From positions 36,447-100,446 of the forward strand of contig CALDSR010000003.1 in the NCBI GenBank assembly GCA_937924505.1: a stretch of 64,000 bases of DNA. The letters run 5' to 3'. Below the pieces are notes generated by a model. The model was not told where the DNA came from. It worked only from the letters and a program-made list of their open reading frames with translations, and did not search any database. The position numbers and the translations under genes are program-made. Shown here in pieces: positions 9,655 through 18,237 of the stretch. Position 1 is the stretch's first letter; every line of letters starts with the position of its first letter. Origin of the DNA: an uncultured Granulosicoccus sp. Its GTDB lineage: Bacteria; Pseudomonadota; Gammaproteobacteria; Granulosicoccales; Granulosicoccaceae.

Positions 9655-10605
9655 ATGTTGTTAAGTCTTCCATTATACTCGTCATATCTCCATCTCGATC
9701 AATGGGCCCCGCCGCAAGTGCTGATACTGCCTGACGACAATGCCAGCCTTGAGCAAGCCATCCTGACCGCAGCCAGTGCGCTTTCAAGCGGGGAGGTTTT
9801 TTTCGGACATGGCGCCGCTACGGCCATAGACGAGGCCAGCTGGTTGATTCTGTCTGCTATTGGTCTTTCACCCGCCCTGGCCCCTGATTATTCCCGTCGT
9901 TTGTCGACAGATGAGGTCAATGCTTGTAACGAGATACTGAGCAAACGCATCGAACAACGCATACCGACAGCCTACCTGACCGGATCGGCCTGGTTTGCCG
10001 GGCATCGGTTCAAAAGTGATCATCGCGCGCTGGTACCACGCTCTCCGTTGGCAGAATTTATCGTGTCTGATTTTTACGGCGTACTTGAAAACAATCTGAC
10101 TCCGCGCATTCTTGATCTTTGTACCGGTAGCGCGTGTATCGCCATTGCTTGTGCCTATGAACTTTCCAAAGCCGTTGTTGTGGGTAGTGATCTGTCAGCC
10201 GACGCCTTGGCTTTGGCAAAAGAAAATGTCGCGATGCACGCCATGGAATCGCAAGTCAGTCTGATAGAGGGAAATCTCTTTGAAACCGTCAGAGGGAAAT
10301 TTGATCTCATTATCTCTAACCCACCGTATGTAGATGCGAGTGATCTCGCCTCCATGCCGGCTGAATTTCACCATGAACCGGCACTTGGATTGGCGTCGGG
10401 CGAGGATGGTCTTGATCTTGTCCGTCAAATGCTTGCGCAGGCAAGCGATTATCTGACTGACAACGGGGTATTGGTTGTTGAGGTTGGCAATAGTGCGCCT
10501 GCACTGGAAGCGGCATTTCCACAATTACCGTTTCATTGGCTGGAATTTGAACGCGGTGGCGATGGTGTATTTCTTTTGTATCGTGAGGAGCTGGATCGAA
10601 CGTGA
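9655..10605 (+). CDS. prmB: 50S ribosomal protein L3 glutamine methyltransferase
   Basis: SAM-dependent N5-glutamine methyltransferase acting on ribosomal protein L3. Motifs: SAM-binding LDLCTGSACIAIA, the Gln-methyltransferase signature SNPPYVDASDL, the PrmB-type HEPALGLASGEDGLDL, and LEFERGGDGVFLL near the end. These distinguish it from PrmC (HemK). 316 residues from ATG 9655. The first 21 codons do not resemble PrmB and contain a TATACT -10-like box (9674-9679), so GTG at 9718 (295 residues) is a serious alternative start. Divergent from sco. Confidence 0.92.
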   Translation: MLLSLPLYSSYLHLDQWAPPQVLILPDDNASLEQAILTAASALSSGEVFFGHGAATAIDEASWLILSAIGLSPALAPDYSRRLSTDEVNACNEILSKRIEQRIPTAYLTGSAWFAGHRFKSDHRALVPRSPLAEFIVSDFYGVLENNLTPRILDLCTGSACIAIACAYELSKAVVVGSDLSADALALAKENVAMHAMESQVSLIEGNLFETVRGKFDLIISNPPYVDASDLASMPAEFHHEPALGLASGEDGLDLVRQMLAQASDYLTDNGVLVVEVGNSAPALEAAFPQLPFHWLEFERGGDGVFLLYREELDRT

Positions 10606-10641
10606 CTCGCTCCGAAAACGATAGTGCGGAAATTTAAAATG

Positions 10642-10664
10642 CGGCTGGCCTTTGTGGCCAGCCG
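10642..10664. terminator. GC-rich hairpin downstream of prmB
   Basis: CGGCTGGCC (10642-10650) pairs perfectly with GGCCAGCCG (10656-10664) around loop TTTGT. On the plus strand it is followed by a purine run rather than Ts. On the minus strand the flank is ATTTTAAATTT. It is a probable bidirectional end between prmB and the convergent barrel gene. Confidence 0.6.
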
Positions 10665-10671
10665 AAAGGGG

Positions 10672-10697
10672 GTAAAAAAGTGTTCCTCATGAACACT
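10672..10697 (-). terminator. Intrinsic terminator of the 10712-11209 gene
   Basis: Read on the minus strand, AGTGTTC and GAACACT form a 7-bp stem (10679-10697) directly followed by CTTTTTTAC. It sits just past the stop codon at 10712, giving a textbook hairpin plus U-tract. Confidence 0.75.
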
Positions 10698-10711
10698 GGG
10701 TTGTTTGAGCG

Positions 10712-11209
10712 TTAGCTCAAATTCAGTTTCAGCTGAAAGAAAACAACAGCGTTATTACGTTGATCGCCAATATCGACCTGGGGCGAACCGCTGATATTAA
10801 GCACAGCTTTTTTGGTAATGCCAAGTTCCATCGCTGGTAAAGGCACGAGTTTGGTTTCCGGTTCGGAATCCCGTCTGAACTGTTTGTGTAGAATTGTCGC
10901 TCCAAGCATGAAACGCACGCGACCCGCAAACATCGGTTGAGTGGCGTAATTCAGACCGCCATAGGCTGCCTGATAACCGAAACTGTCAGATAGCGTGCCG
11001 ACGTGAAAACCGACCTTGCTCGATGGGGAGTACTCCCATCCGATGCCTGGCGTGAACGTGTTGCGCTCGTCGGCATTCTTGAAATGCAGCGCGATGGTGT
11101 TCAGAACCAGGTAACCGTCTTCAGCCTGTGCTGAGGGTGCGATTCCCACGCTCAGTGCGACTGCCGCAGGCAGTAGCAGCGCTTTGGCCAAAGTGTGTGG
11201 CCGCGTCAT
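10712..11209 (-). CDS. Small predicted outer-membrane beta-barrel protein
   Basis: 165 residues. A signal peptide (about 1-29, ending AQA) precedes alternating hydrophobic/polar strands with aromatic girdle residues (WEYSPSSKVGFHVG, YQAAYGGLNYATQ, AVVFFQLKLNLS). The size and pattern suit an 8-stranded outer-membrane barrel of the PagP/PagL/OmpW size class, but no catalytic signature identifies one. Only two acidic/His-rich spots appear and no lipid-A enzyme motif was found. Monocistronic, with its own terminator at 10672-10697. Function unknown. Confidence 0.65.
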   Translation of the reverse strand: MTRPHTLAKALLLPAAVALSVGIAPSAQAEDGYLVLNTIALHFKNADERNTFTPGIGWEYSPSSKVGFHVGTLSDSFGYQAAYGGLNYATQPMFAGRVRFMLGATILHKQFRRDSEPETKLVPLPAMELGITKKAVLNISGSPQVDIGDQRNNAVVFFQLKLNLS

Positions 11210-11865
11210 GCCAGTCTCCGAAATGATCTATGTCAAGAATTCGTCGTCGACTGTACTGAGACTGCATGTGGACTGCAAACGGTGCCAGAGAAGAGTGAAT
11301 ATCGTTTAATTTCAATTAGTTACATTGAATTTTTTGTTCGCCGACGAATTGGCGACCATCGTTATGTTGATGTAAGTGATTGATTTTCAGAGGAATATTG
11401 TGGAATTTCCTGGTTTCCATCTTGAGTGAGCGAAGCATGAAGTGCCGCGTCTTTTAACGCCGATTTGTCGTGTGGATGTGAATCGTGTCAGCCTGAGATG
11501 AGGGATAAGCATTGTAAATGCGCTGGTATTGTCACGGCCAGGCCAATGGCGGCCGGGAAGATAAATGCCCGTGTCCGACTGTGTAAAAAACCGCCTGCCG
11601 ATTCAATTCAAACTGCAGGGGGGCATTCGACACCTGGTGGTCGATCTCCCGTCAACGTATGGCCGTGACCATCGATGTTGGCCGGCGAGTGGCATGATTG
11701 AATCAGCGCGTTCGTGCCGACATTGCGCTGGGCTCCGTTCCAGTGTCATTCACGGAAACGTCTGTAATTCGTGATATCTCCGTGAGAACTTCACGATACA
11801 TCGCCATTCCCAGATTATCGTTGTATCCAACTTCTCAATCCCATAAAACAGGAAAGAAATACATC
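11210..11865. other. 656-bp stretch without a supported gene
   Basis: Lies between the start of the barrel gene (minus) and the spondin-domain gene (plus), so it should hold both promoters. The left third (to about 11400) is AT-rich. The right part contains short open frames (11465-11668 and 11565-11774) with no ribosome-binding site, no recognisable protein features and no match to neighbours; I do not call them. No tRNA or riboswitch consensus is recognised. It may be decayed coding DNA or a long leader. Confidence 0.5.
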
Positions 11866-12852
11866 GTGAACCGACAGAAAATCATAGCGGCAACGCTGGC
11901 TACCGGAATGAGCATTGCGCTATCGTCTACAGCGAGCGCGGCGACATACGAGGTCAGAGTGATCAATTTGACCAGTGGCATACACTTCACACCCCTGATC
12001 GCAGCGACGCATGCACCCTCGGCCCGGATATTTTCAGCGGGCAGTGCAGCATCACCGGAGCTGCAAGCAATCGCGGAAGGCGGCGACATTGGACCCATGG
12101 CCGCATTGCTGGAAAGCATCGGTGCAACCGTTGCCAGCAGTGAGGGTTTGCTTGCGCCTGGCGGTACCGCAACGATTGTGATCAACGACGGCACCGGTTC
12201 TGTGTTGTCACTCGCCAGCATGCTTCTGCCCACCAATGACGGCTTCGTCGGTCTCAATTCTGTCAGCTTGCCGGGCACAGGAGAATCCGTAACGTACGAT
12301 GCGATCGGCTACGATGCTGGCACCGAAGCTAACGATGAACTTGTGGGTAGTGGAGCACCGGGCGAAGCCGGCTTTCCTGCGCCACCTCCGGTTGTTGCCA
12401 CCGGCACGGGAACGGGCGGCACGGGAGTACCAGGCCGTGCAGAGGGCTTCGTGCATGTTCATCGTAACGTCGTCGGGGATGACAACGCCGAAGGCGGTTC
12501 AAGCGATATTAACGAATATGTGCATCGTTGGCTGAACCCTGTCGCTCGCATCACCATCACAGCGATGGGTGATGACGGCAGTAGCGTGAGTGCTGTCACC
12601 GGCATCAGCGCCATCGCGTACTCCAGTTCCGCACTCGAAGTGTTCTGGGATGCCGCAACCTCATCGAGCTCATTCGTTACAGGCTATGAAATTCGCCGCA
12701 ACGGCATTGTCGTGGATACCCGTGATGGCATCAGCTTTTTCGACGAAGGTCTGGAAGCAGGTGCTGAATTTACCTACGAGGTTAGAGCGATGGACGCAGA
12801 AGGCAATTTTGGTGAGCCAGCGAGTGTTACTTTGCGGACTAACGCAGAGTAG
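11866..12852 (+). CDS. Exported spondin-domain protein with C-terminal FN3 domain
   Basis: 328 residues from GTG 11866, preceded by AGGAA at 11850-11854 and giving a clean signal peptide (IIAATLATGMSIALSSTASA). An in-frame ATG at 11698 would add 56 residues without secretion features. Residues about 24-195 match a Spondin_N-type domain: YEVRVINLTSGIHFTPL at the start, a Gly/Ala-rich middle, then EGFVHVHRNVVGD. Residues about 235-325 form a fibronectin type III domain (LEVFWDAATSSSSFVTGYEIRRNG, FTYEVRAMDAEGNFGE). Probably a periplasmic or surface adhesion/matrix protein. The spondin assignment is pattern recognition and the role is unknown. Confidence 0.8.
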   Translation: MNRQKIIAATLATGMSIALSSTASAATYEVRVINLTSGIHFTPLIAATHAPSARIFSAGSAASPELQAIAEGGDIGPMAALLESIGATVASSEGLLAPGGTATIVINDGTGSVLSLASMLLPTNDGFVGLNSVSLPGTGESVTYDAIGYDAGTEANDELVGSGAPGEAGFPAPPPVVATGTGTGGTGVPGRAEGFVHVHRNVVGDDNAEGGSSDINEYVHRWLNPVARITITAMGDDGSSVSAVTGISAIAYSSSALEVFWDAATSSSSFVTGYEIRRNGIVVDTRDGISFFDEGLEAGAEFTYEVRAMDAEGNFGEPASVTLRTNAE

Positions 12853-12863
12853 CAATTTGTGGC

Positions 12864-12881
12864 GAGGCCAGGGAGGGCCTC
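12864..12881. terminator. Short hairpin between convergent genes
   Basis: GAGGCC and GGCCTC pair (6 bp, 6-base loop) in the 32 bp between the spondin gene stop and the convergent lipoprotein stop. There is no U-tract, so it is only a weak terminator candidate. Confidence 0.3.
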
Positions 12882-12884
12882 AGT

Positions 12885-13520
12885 TCAAGTCGATGAAGCT
12901 TGAAGGTTTTCGGATTGCAGATCATCGATAATCAACTTGAACATTTGATCCGCGAATTGATCCCATTCCCTGCTACTACGATTACTTTCATTATCAGGCA
13001 TGGTAAAGCGGATTTTTAAAAAGGTGCCTTCATGTTCGGTCTGGTACACAAGCGTATATGACGCGAGATTTTCTTGTAGATAGGTAGCCTGTACTCGCGC
13101 AACTGTTCTGATGCCTTGCGATTTGGTTGCCGCATCCACTACATTGAAATTGACGTAGTACCCTTGCTTGACGGCTTCGCCCAAAGCCTGCATTGTCGCC
13201 CGAGTAGAGCCGAGTACCAGTTGATTGTGCTCCAGAGTTTTGTTTTCCTCATCAACCGGATAGACAAAAACGCTGGCGATGCGGCGTTTGCGCTTATTGC
13301 TATACCGTAGCTGGTAGCCGTCGCCAGCTTCGTCGAAGTAGCGATAATTCACATAGTCAAAAGATTCAATCGATTCCGGCAGTGTTTGAATCAGTGAGGG
13401 CTCTGCTTGGGTTTCCGTTTTAGGTGTGTCGCCAGAAATATCGAGCGCTGGATTTGTCGACGCGCACGCGGACAGCAAATAGAGCGCCAGCACTACCAGA
13501 GAATGTCGCAAAGCAGCCAT
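12885..13520 (-). CDS. Hypothetical lipoprotein
   Basis: 211 residues from ATG 13520. A TTG two codons upstream (13526) adds nothing. Lipoprotein signal VVLALYLLSAC puts the acylated Cys near residue 19. The mature part has a TPKTETQAEP linker and then an alpha/beta globular region (YRYFDEAGDGYQLRYSNKRKRRIASVFVYPVD ... VNFNVVDAATK ... YTLVYQTEHEGTFLKIRFTMPD). No enzyme motif is recognised. Predicted to be anchored in the outer or inner membrane facing the periplasm. Function unknown. Confidence 0.75.
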   Translation of the reverse strand: MAALRHSLVVLALYLLSACASTNPALDISGDTPKTETQAEPSLIQTLPESIESFDYVNYRYFDEAGDGYQLRYSNKRKRRIASVFVYPVDEENKTLEHNQLVLGSTRATMQALGEAVKQGYYVNFNVVDAATKSQGIRTVARVQATYLQENLASYTLVYQTEHEGTFLKIRFTMPDNESNRSSREWDQFADQMFKLIIDDLQSENLQASST

Positions 13521-13714
13521 GACCAAGCTCGAAAAAAGTGAAACCGTGGTCGGCTTGCAGCAAGTATCACTCCAGAGTTGTCGGTTTACAGGCTATTGAG
13601 TTGTATGAGTGACTGTTCAGCGGCCGATCGGGTACTGCTGGGCCATATTTTTTGCGCCCTCGGCGGAATTTGTGACACACACTTGGCCTCTTGTCTTAAT
13701 GCAAGGCACGGTTG

Positions 13715-13963
13715 TCACGTCAGGCTGGTGCCCGAGGCCTTTGTCAGCGAAAAGCGTTCGACGTCCTTGCCCTCGTGTGTCGCCGGCGCCTGCCACAGCG
13801 TCAGTGGCCGCACCCAGATGCCACGTTCGGCGTAGAGGGCCTGATAGACCACCAGCCATTCCTCGGTCTCTGAATGACGGGCCATGCCAAGTACCTGATA
13901 CTCGCGGCCTTTGTAATGTTTGTAGCGTCCGGGGGCCGGCGCGTTTTCTGGCGTCTTGTTCAT
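13715..13963 (-). CDS. DUF1653 family protein
   Basis: 82-residue cytoplasmic protein with the family core GRYKHYKGREYQVLGMARHSETEEWLVVYQALYAERGIWVRPLTLW, split here as GRYKHYKGREYQVLG, ARHSETEEWLVVYQALY and GIWVRPLTLW. DUF1653 proteins are small SH3-like proteins of unknown function. Its start lies 33 bp from the divergent transglycosylase-like gene, so the two share a very short promoter region. A longer minus-strand frame across the same DNA (13617-13973) is an out-of-frame shadow. Confidence 0.88.
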   Translation of the reverse strand: MNKTPENAPAPGRYKHYKGREYQVLGMARHSETEEWLVVYQALYAERGIWVRPLTLWQAPATHEGKDVERFSLTKASGTSLT

Positions 13964-13996
13964 GATGCGTCAAGTTTATCTGACTACACTCGCGTT

Positions 13997-14620
13997 ATGC
14001 TTTTACGAACTCGTTCCGTTCTTCTGCTAGTGGTGATGTTGGTGCTCACCCAAGCGTGCGCCACCGCGCCACCGCGCAATCCGGAAAACATCTGCTCGAT
14101 CTTCAAGGAAAAACGCGGCTGGCATAAAACGGCAGTCTCTGCGGAAAAAAAGTGGGGCAGCTCGATGCATATTCCGATGGCCTTCATGTACCAGGAATCT
14201 GCGTTCCAGAGAAAGGCCAGACCGCCGCGGCGCAAGTTACTGGGATTCATTCCATGGCGTCGTTTGAGTTCCGCCTACGGCTACGCACAGGCGATCAATG
14301 GCACCTGGCGTTCCTACATCGACGCCACTGGCGAGCATTGGCGCGAACGACATGACTTTGCTGACGCAACTGACTTTATACACTGGTACATGCTCCGAGC
14401 GGCTAAAGTGAACGGTATCTCTCGAGGAGACGCGGAAAAGTTGTATCTTAACTATCACGAAGGGCCGGCAGGTTATGCGCGTGGTACCCACAAAAAGAAA
14501 CCGTGGCTGATTCGTGCGGCGACAAATGTACAGTCAAGGGCCGATCGCTACGCTGCGCAATACGCAAGCTGCGAAGCATCTCTGAAGCCTGGTTTTTTCA
14601 GGCGACTCATGGGGTGGTAG
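13997..14620 (+). CDS. Transglycosylase-SLT-like lipoprotein
   Basis: 207 residues from ATG 13997. An in-frame start at 13874 would add 41 residues overlapping the DUF1653 gene and hide the lipoprotein signal. LVVMLVLTQAC is a lipobox with Cys near residue 22. The lysozyme-like core has YQESAFQ, with Glu in the place of the catalytic acid, then SSAYGYAQAINGTW and the C-terminal LNYHEGPAGYARG, the order seen in soluble lytic transglycosylases (ES, GLMQ, AYNxG). Probably cleaves or binds peptidoglycan at the outer membrane. The motifs are variants, so activity is likely but not certain. Confidence 0.82.
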   Translation: MLLRTRSVLLLVVMLVLTQACATAPPRNPENICSIFKEKRGWHKTAVSAEKKWGSSMHIPMAFMYQESAFQRKARPPRRKLLGFIPWRRLSSAYGYAQAINGTWRSYIDATGEHWRERHDFADATDFIHWYMLRAAKVNGISRGDAEKLYLNYHEGPAGYARGTHKKKPWLIRAATNVQSRADRYAAQYASCEASLKPGFFRRLMGW

Positions 14621-14648
14621 TCCTGTAGGCTCACTACGCGGGTGCAGT

Positions 14649-15182
14649 TCAAAGCATATCGTCAAACGCGAACAACTGACCTTCACCGCGCTCGTGTGCC
14701 AACAGCCACTGTTTGGTTGGCAGGCCACCGCCGAATCCCGTCAGGTTTCCGCTTGCGCCAATAACGCGGTGACAAGGAATGATGATCGATAGGGGATTTG
14801 CACCGTTTGCTGCGCCAACAGCGCGGCTGGCTTTGGGTTTACCAAGGCTCTTTGCAATTTCGCCATAGCTGCAAGTTTTGGCGTATTTGATCGTGGTAAG
14901 TTTCTGCCATACGGCACGCTGAAAGCTCGTGCCCTCCGGTGCCAGATCAAGATCAAACGTCTGTCGCTTGCCAGCAAAGTATTCATCAAGTTGTGTGACC
15001 ACCGCGTCAAATTCGGACGAGGGCAAATCATCTCCGCCGGGTAGGTAGTTGACATGTTGCCAGTTGTCGTCAGCCTTTCTGCTTCGGCAGCCTTCGGGAA
15101 AGATAATATGTTTGAGACCTTCGTTGTTCAACGCAATCAGCAGGCGGCCAACGGGGGATTCATAGTGGATATAACGAAGCAT
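14649..15182 (-). CDS. ogt: Methylated-DNA--protein-cysteine methyltransferase (Ogt type)
   Basis: Direct-reversal repair of O6-methylguanine by suicide transfer to a cysteine. 177 residues from ATG 15182 (MLRYIHYESPVGRLLIA matches the family N-terminus). A longer frame to 15251 adds 23 residues unlike the family. Motifs: active-site IIPCHRVIG, the helix-turn-helix region CSYGEIAKSLGKPKASRAVGAANGANP, and GFGGGLPTKQWLLAHE. It has no AraC/Ada domain, so it is Ogt-like rather than Ada. Divergent from the HlyU-like gene. Confidence 0.93.
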   Translation of the reverse strand: MLRYIHYESPVGRLLIALNNEGLKHIIFPEGCRSRKADDNWQHVNYLPGGDDLPSSEFDAVVTQLDEYFAGKRQTFDLDLAPEGTSFQRAVWQKLTTIKYAKTCSYGEIAKSLGKPKASRAVGAANGANPLSIIIPCHRVIGASGNLTGFGGGLPTKQWLLAHERGEGQLFAFDDML

Positions 15183-15268
15183 TCGGCTGAATTGGTAGCG
15201 AAAGTGAGGCGAGGTGTGCACAGTCCCGCCGCTCATTATATGATGAGCCATCGCGACGGGGGTTGATC

Positions 15269-15580
15269 ATGGGTATTGGGACTTTTCTAGGTAAATTGTT
15301 TGGCAGTTCGGGGGGCGGTGACGGCGCTAGTCAAGGAGTAGCTTCAGATCCGATTGAACACGAGGGATTCGTCATCGTTGCAAACCCGATCAAGGAAGGT
15401 GGTCAGTACAAGACGGCGGGAACGATCAGTAAACGTGTGGGTGAGGAAGAAATGTCGACCCAGTTCATTCGCGCAGACAATCACGCTGATCAGCAATCAG
15501 CGATAGATCACTCCGTACAAAAAGCCAAACAGATCATTCGCGAGCAGGGTGATCATATGTTCGATCGCGCGAATGTTTGA
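15269..15580 (+). CDS. HlyU family protein
   Basis: 103 residues from ATG 15269; a TTG two codons earlier is less likely. It matches the HlyU family (Pfam Transcrip_act HlyU): EGFVIVANPIKEGGQYKTAGTISK, STQFIRADNHADQQSAIDHSVQKAKQIIREQGD. The founding Vibrio HlyU label has been applied to more than one family; this small protein has no obvious winged-helix DNA-binding sequence, so its regulatory role is uncertain. It sits 18 bp before the protease gene on the same strand and is probably co-transcribed. Confidence 0.8.
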   Translation: MGIGTFLGKLFGSSGGGDGASQGVASDPIEHEGFVIVANPIKEGGQYKTAGTISKRVGEEEMSTQFIRADNHADQQSAIDHSVQKAKQIIREQGDHMFDRANV

Positions 15581-15598
15581 GCTGACAGGGTCACGTCG

Positions 15599-17125
15599 TT
15601 GATCAGTGGTGTGCTCAGGTTTTCCACAATTTTTTTTTCATTCATTTTTATTGTCGCGACTGAGGCCCACGCGCAGGCGCTGAATTTTGAGGCAATCGGT
15701 GATAACCCTGTTGTGCCGGAACTGAGCCCCGGTACCGCTCGTGTTCGTGCTGCCTTGGTCGACTCCGGCATCAATTACCTGTTACCGGAAATTGCCCATG
15801 GTCTCGCCAGAGATGCAGACGGCAAGCTTATCGCCTATGACTTTTGGGACATGGATGATAGGCCGTTTGATTCACACCCGTTGTCCAATGGTCGTGTTGT
15901 CAGGCATGGCACACGTACGGCGTCGCTGTTCATGCACGAAGCACCCGATGCGGCTCTGGTCGCCTATCGCTATCCGCGACCTGACATGACACGCATGCGA
16001 CAGTTGATACAACATGCTGTCGACAATGATGTTCGTGTTATTGGCCTGCCACTCGGTAGTAATCGATCTGATCTCTGGACGGTATTTGCAGAGGTGGCGC
16101 GTGAGAACCCTGATTTGTTATTCATTGCGTCTGCCGGAAACAACGGACGTGACATTGATCAGGAGCCGGTCTATCCAGCAGCACTGGATCTGGATAATAT
16201 GTTGGTAGTGACCTCAGCCGATGATTTTGTCAGGCCAGCCGATGGCGTAAACTGGGGTCGCAATAGTGTTGACTACCTCGTTCCGGCCGAGAATCGGCGC
16301 GTCATTGAGTTTGATGGTTCCACAGGCAAGGCATCCGGCTCGAGCTATGCCGTACCGCGAGCGCTTGCCTTGGCGGCCCGTCTTGTCGCGGTTCATCCAG
16401 ATTTCACCGCCGAAGATATTCTTCAATGGATTAGAAGACGATTTGCTGATGGTACAGCGCCACATCAAATAGGTTCTGGGTATTTGGCTGACCCGCAGAT
16501 CGGTATAACGCAGACACCGCTTGTTGAGAAACAAAGTAGTTATACGCCGACCAAGGTTACGGTCGACACCGAAGAAACGACTGACGGACCTGCAGACTTT
16601 CTGTCTGTTCCCGTTGAATTGATCGTTCTGAATTCAGCCTATGATGATCAACGTATCAGTGCCATGCTCGATCAGGCTGCTGGAATTTTGCAACAGTGTG
16701 CATTCAATATTGCGCATGTTGACATCCTGCATGCGCAGGTTGCACAGTATCAACAGGATCTGAGTACTGGTCCTGCTAAAACGGTCATGCAATCGCTGCG
16801 TTCCAGTGGGCCCGACAGGAAGCTCACCATTGTGCTCGCGCACGATACCCGTATGCAATTGGCGTTCGATGCTGAAGCATTTGGTCGCGCCAATACTCGT
16901 AACCGACCTTGGTTAACTGATTCGGTCTGGCTGACGGTGGCGCTTGAAGACGAAGGAATTGCACTCGCGCACGAGATGTTTCATGTGCTGGCAAATTCAG
17001 GTGAGCATACGACGACGGACGGCAATTTGATGTTGGCTCGAACGACGGGTAATAATGTAAAGCTGAACGATAGGCAATGTCGTGCGGCGCGGCTTAATGC
17101 GCAGCGTCATGGCTTGGTTCGATAG
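15599..17125 (+). CDS. Exported subtilase fused to a zincin-like HExxH domain
   Basis: 508 residues. The TTG start has AGGG 8 bp upstream; GTG 15611 is an alternative. Signal peptide: TIFFSFIFIVATEAHA. The S8 subtilase core has Asp55 (ALVDSGIN), His103 (RHGTRTASL), oxyanion Asn181 (ASAGNNG) and Ser249 in GSSYAVP, a variant of GTSMAxP. After a linker (about 300-335), a second domain of about 170 residues ends with HEMFHVLANSGEH (His458, Glu459, His462, then Glu469/His470) and GNLML, the zinc site and NLM turn expected of a metallopeptidase. Both active sites look intact by motif, so the protein may be a dual serine/metallo protease. The second domain's family is not recognised. Confidence 0.8.
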   Translation: MISGVLRFSTIFFSFIFIVATEAHAQALNFEAIGDNPVVPELSPGTARVRAALVDSGINYLLPEIAHGLARDADGKLIAYDFWDMDDRPFDSHPLSNGRVVRHGTRTASLFMHEAPDAALVAYRYPRPDMTRMRQLIQHAVDNDVRVIGLPLGSNRSDLWTVFAEVARENPDLLFIASAGNNGRDIDQEPVYPAALDLDNMLVVTSADDFVRPADGVNWGRNSVDYLVPAENRRVIEFDGSTGKASGSSYAVPRALALAARLVAVHPDFTAEDILQWIRRRFADGTAPHQIGSGYLADPQIGITQTPLVEKQSSYTPTKVTVDTEETTDGPADFLSVPVELIVLNSAYDDQRISAMLDQAAGILQQCAFNIAHVDILHAQVAQYQQDLSTGPAKTVMQSLRSSGPDRKLTIVLAHDTRMQLAFDAEAFGRANTRNRPWLTDSVWLTVALEDEGIALAHEMFHVLANSGEHTTTDGNLMLARTTGNNVKLNDRQCRAARLNAQRHGLVR

Positions 17126-17349
17126 ACAGATCAGGCCTCAAGGGCAAGTTGTTGAGCTTGAGCATTTTTTCGGGCTTTATTTGGTGAGGTATATGACCTC
17201 TCCGAGAACCTGAATTCTGGCGGCATGGGCTCAATATCTACAATCTGATGAAGGGGTGATGAAGAGCCACTATCCAGGCTGGACTTTAGTTGAAGTGATT
17301 CAGGGTAATTCTGTTACAGCGGTAACATGGAAGCTGGGGGCTTAACTCT

Positions 17350-18237
17350 TTATTCAATTTCGGCCGACCAGTCATAGTTGTTTATTTGATTGGTTAATAA
17401 GCCCAGGCCCGGGGTTGAATCGGACTGCTCTACATAAGCAAATTCTATCCGGCGTCGCATTTTCGGATCGCTGATTGGTCGGGATTCAAGTGTCGGGTGT
17501 AATAGCGAGAATTTCGGGATTACACTGACGCCAAGGCCATCTTGAATCAGGCTTTGAATCCAGTCTTCTCGCTGGCTGCGAAAAGCCACTGCCAGGTCCA
17601 GTTCACTGTCGGCACAGTAGGCCAGAAAGTCGTTTCGAAACTCGCAGTGCAGGCGATCAACGTAGCGTTCCCCCGCAATAGCGCGCAAAGGTACTTCGTC
17701 CATTGCTGAAAATGCATGTCCGTTGGCGAAAGCTACAACGATAGGTTCTTCAAACAGATCCACGTACTTTATACGATCATGGGCTGCACCACGCCGAGAG
17801 CAAAACGCGCCATCGATAGCGCCGGACAATAACAAGTCTGTGATGCTCGCTGGAGTAACATCGTGTAGCACCAGAGACATCATCGGGTGCGCTGTTTGAA
17901 ATTGCTTAAGCAACCCGCCAAGAGCAACCGGCCCTATGGTGCACATAAGGCCAATGTTCAGTTCATCCAGCTCGCCGCTGGTGACCGCTTTTGCGGTTGT
18001 CCTGACCAGTTTTCTGGTTCTGTCGATTTGCTGAAAATGTGTTCGCAGAGTTTTACCAAGCATGGTCAACTCTGTGTTGCGACCGTCGCGGTGAATCAAC
18101 TCGCCACCCAATTCGGATTCAAGTCGTTTTATAGATTGTGTTAATGCTGGTTGCGTGACATGGCACAGTTCCGCTGCGCGAGTAAAATTTAACGTATCCG
18201 ATACCGCCAGAAAAAAGCGAACCTGATTAAAGTCCAT
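17350..18237 (-). CDS. LysR family transcriptional regulator
   Basis: 295 residues. An N-terminal winged helix-turn-helix (MDFNQVRFFLAVSDTLNFTRAAELCHVTQPALTQSIKRLE, residues 1-60) is typical of LysR. It is followed by a periplasmic-binding-protein-like effector domain (about 90-290, FEEPIVVAFANGHAFS, QREDWIQSLIQDGLGVSVIPK). It is divergent from the cytochrome P460 gene across about 490 bp, so it may control that gene or itself. The effector is unknown. Confidence 0.93.
   Translation of the reverse strand: MDFNQVRFFLAVSDTLNFTRAAELCHVTQPALTQSIKRLESELGGELIHRDGRNTELTMLGKTLRTHFQQIDRTRKLVRTTAKAVTSGELDELNIGLMCTIGPVALGGLLKQFQTAHPMMSLVLHDVTPASITDLLLSGAIDGAFCSRRGAAHDRIKYVDLFEEPIVVAFANGHAFSAMDEVPLRAIAGERYVDRLHCEFRNDFLAYCADSELDLAVAFRSQREDWIQSLIQDGLGVSVIPKFSLLHPTLESRPISDPKMRRRIEFAYVEQSDSTPGLGLLTNQINNYDWSAEIE

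Noticed and set aside
11465..11774. Two overlapping short plus-strand frames (67 and 69 residues) in the 656-bp gap
   Set aside because: No ribosome-binding site, no hydrophobic or domain pattern; not supportable as genes.
11698..11865. Longer N-terminus for the spondin-domain protein (ATG 11698)
   Set aside because: Would bury the signal peptide behind 56 residues; GTG 11866 has a ribosome-binding site and a normal signal sequence.
13617..13973. 118-residue minus-strand frame over the DUF1653 region
   Set aside because: Different frame from the clearly recognisable DUF1653 protein; shadow.
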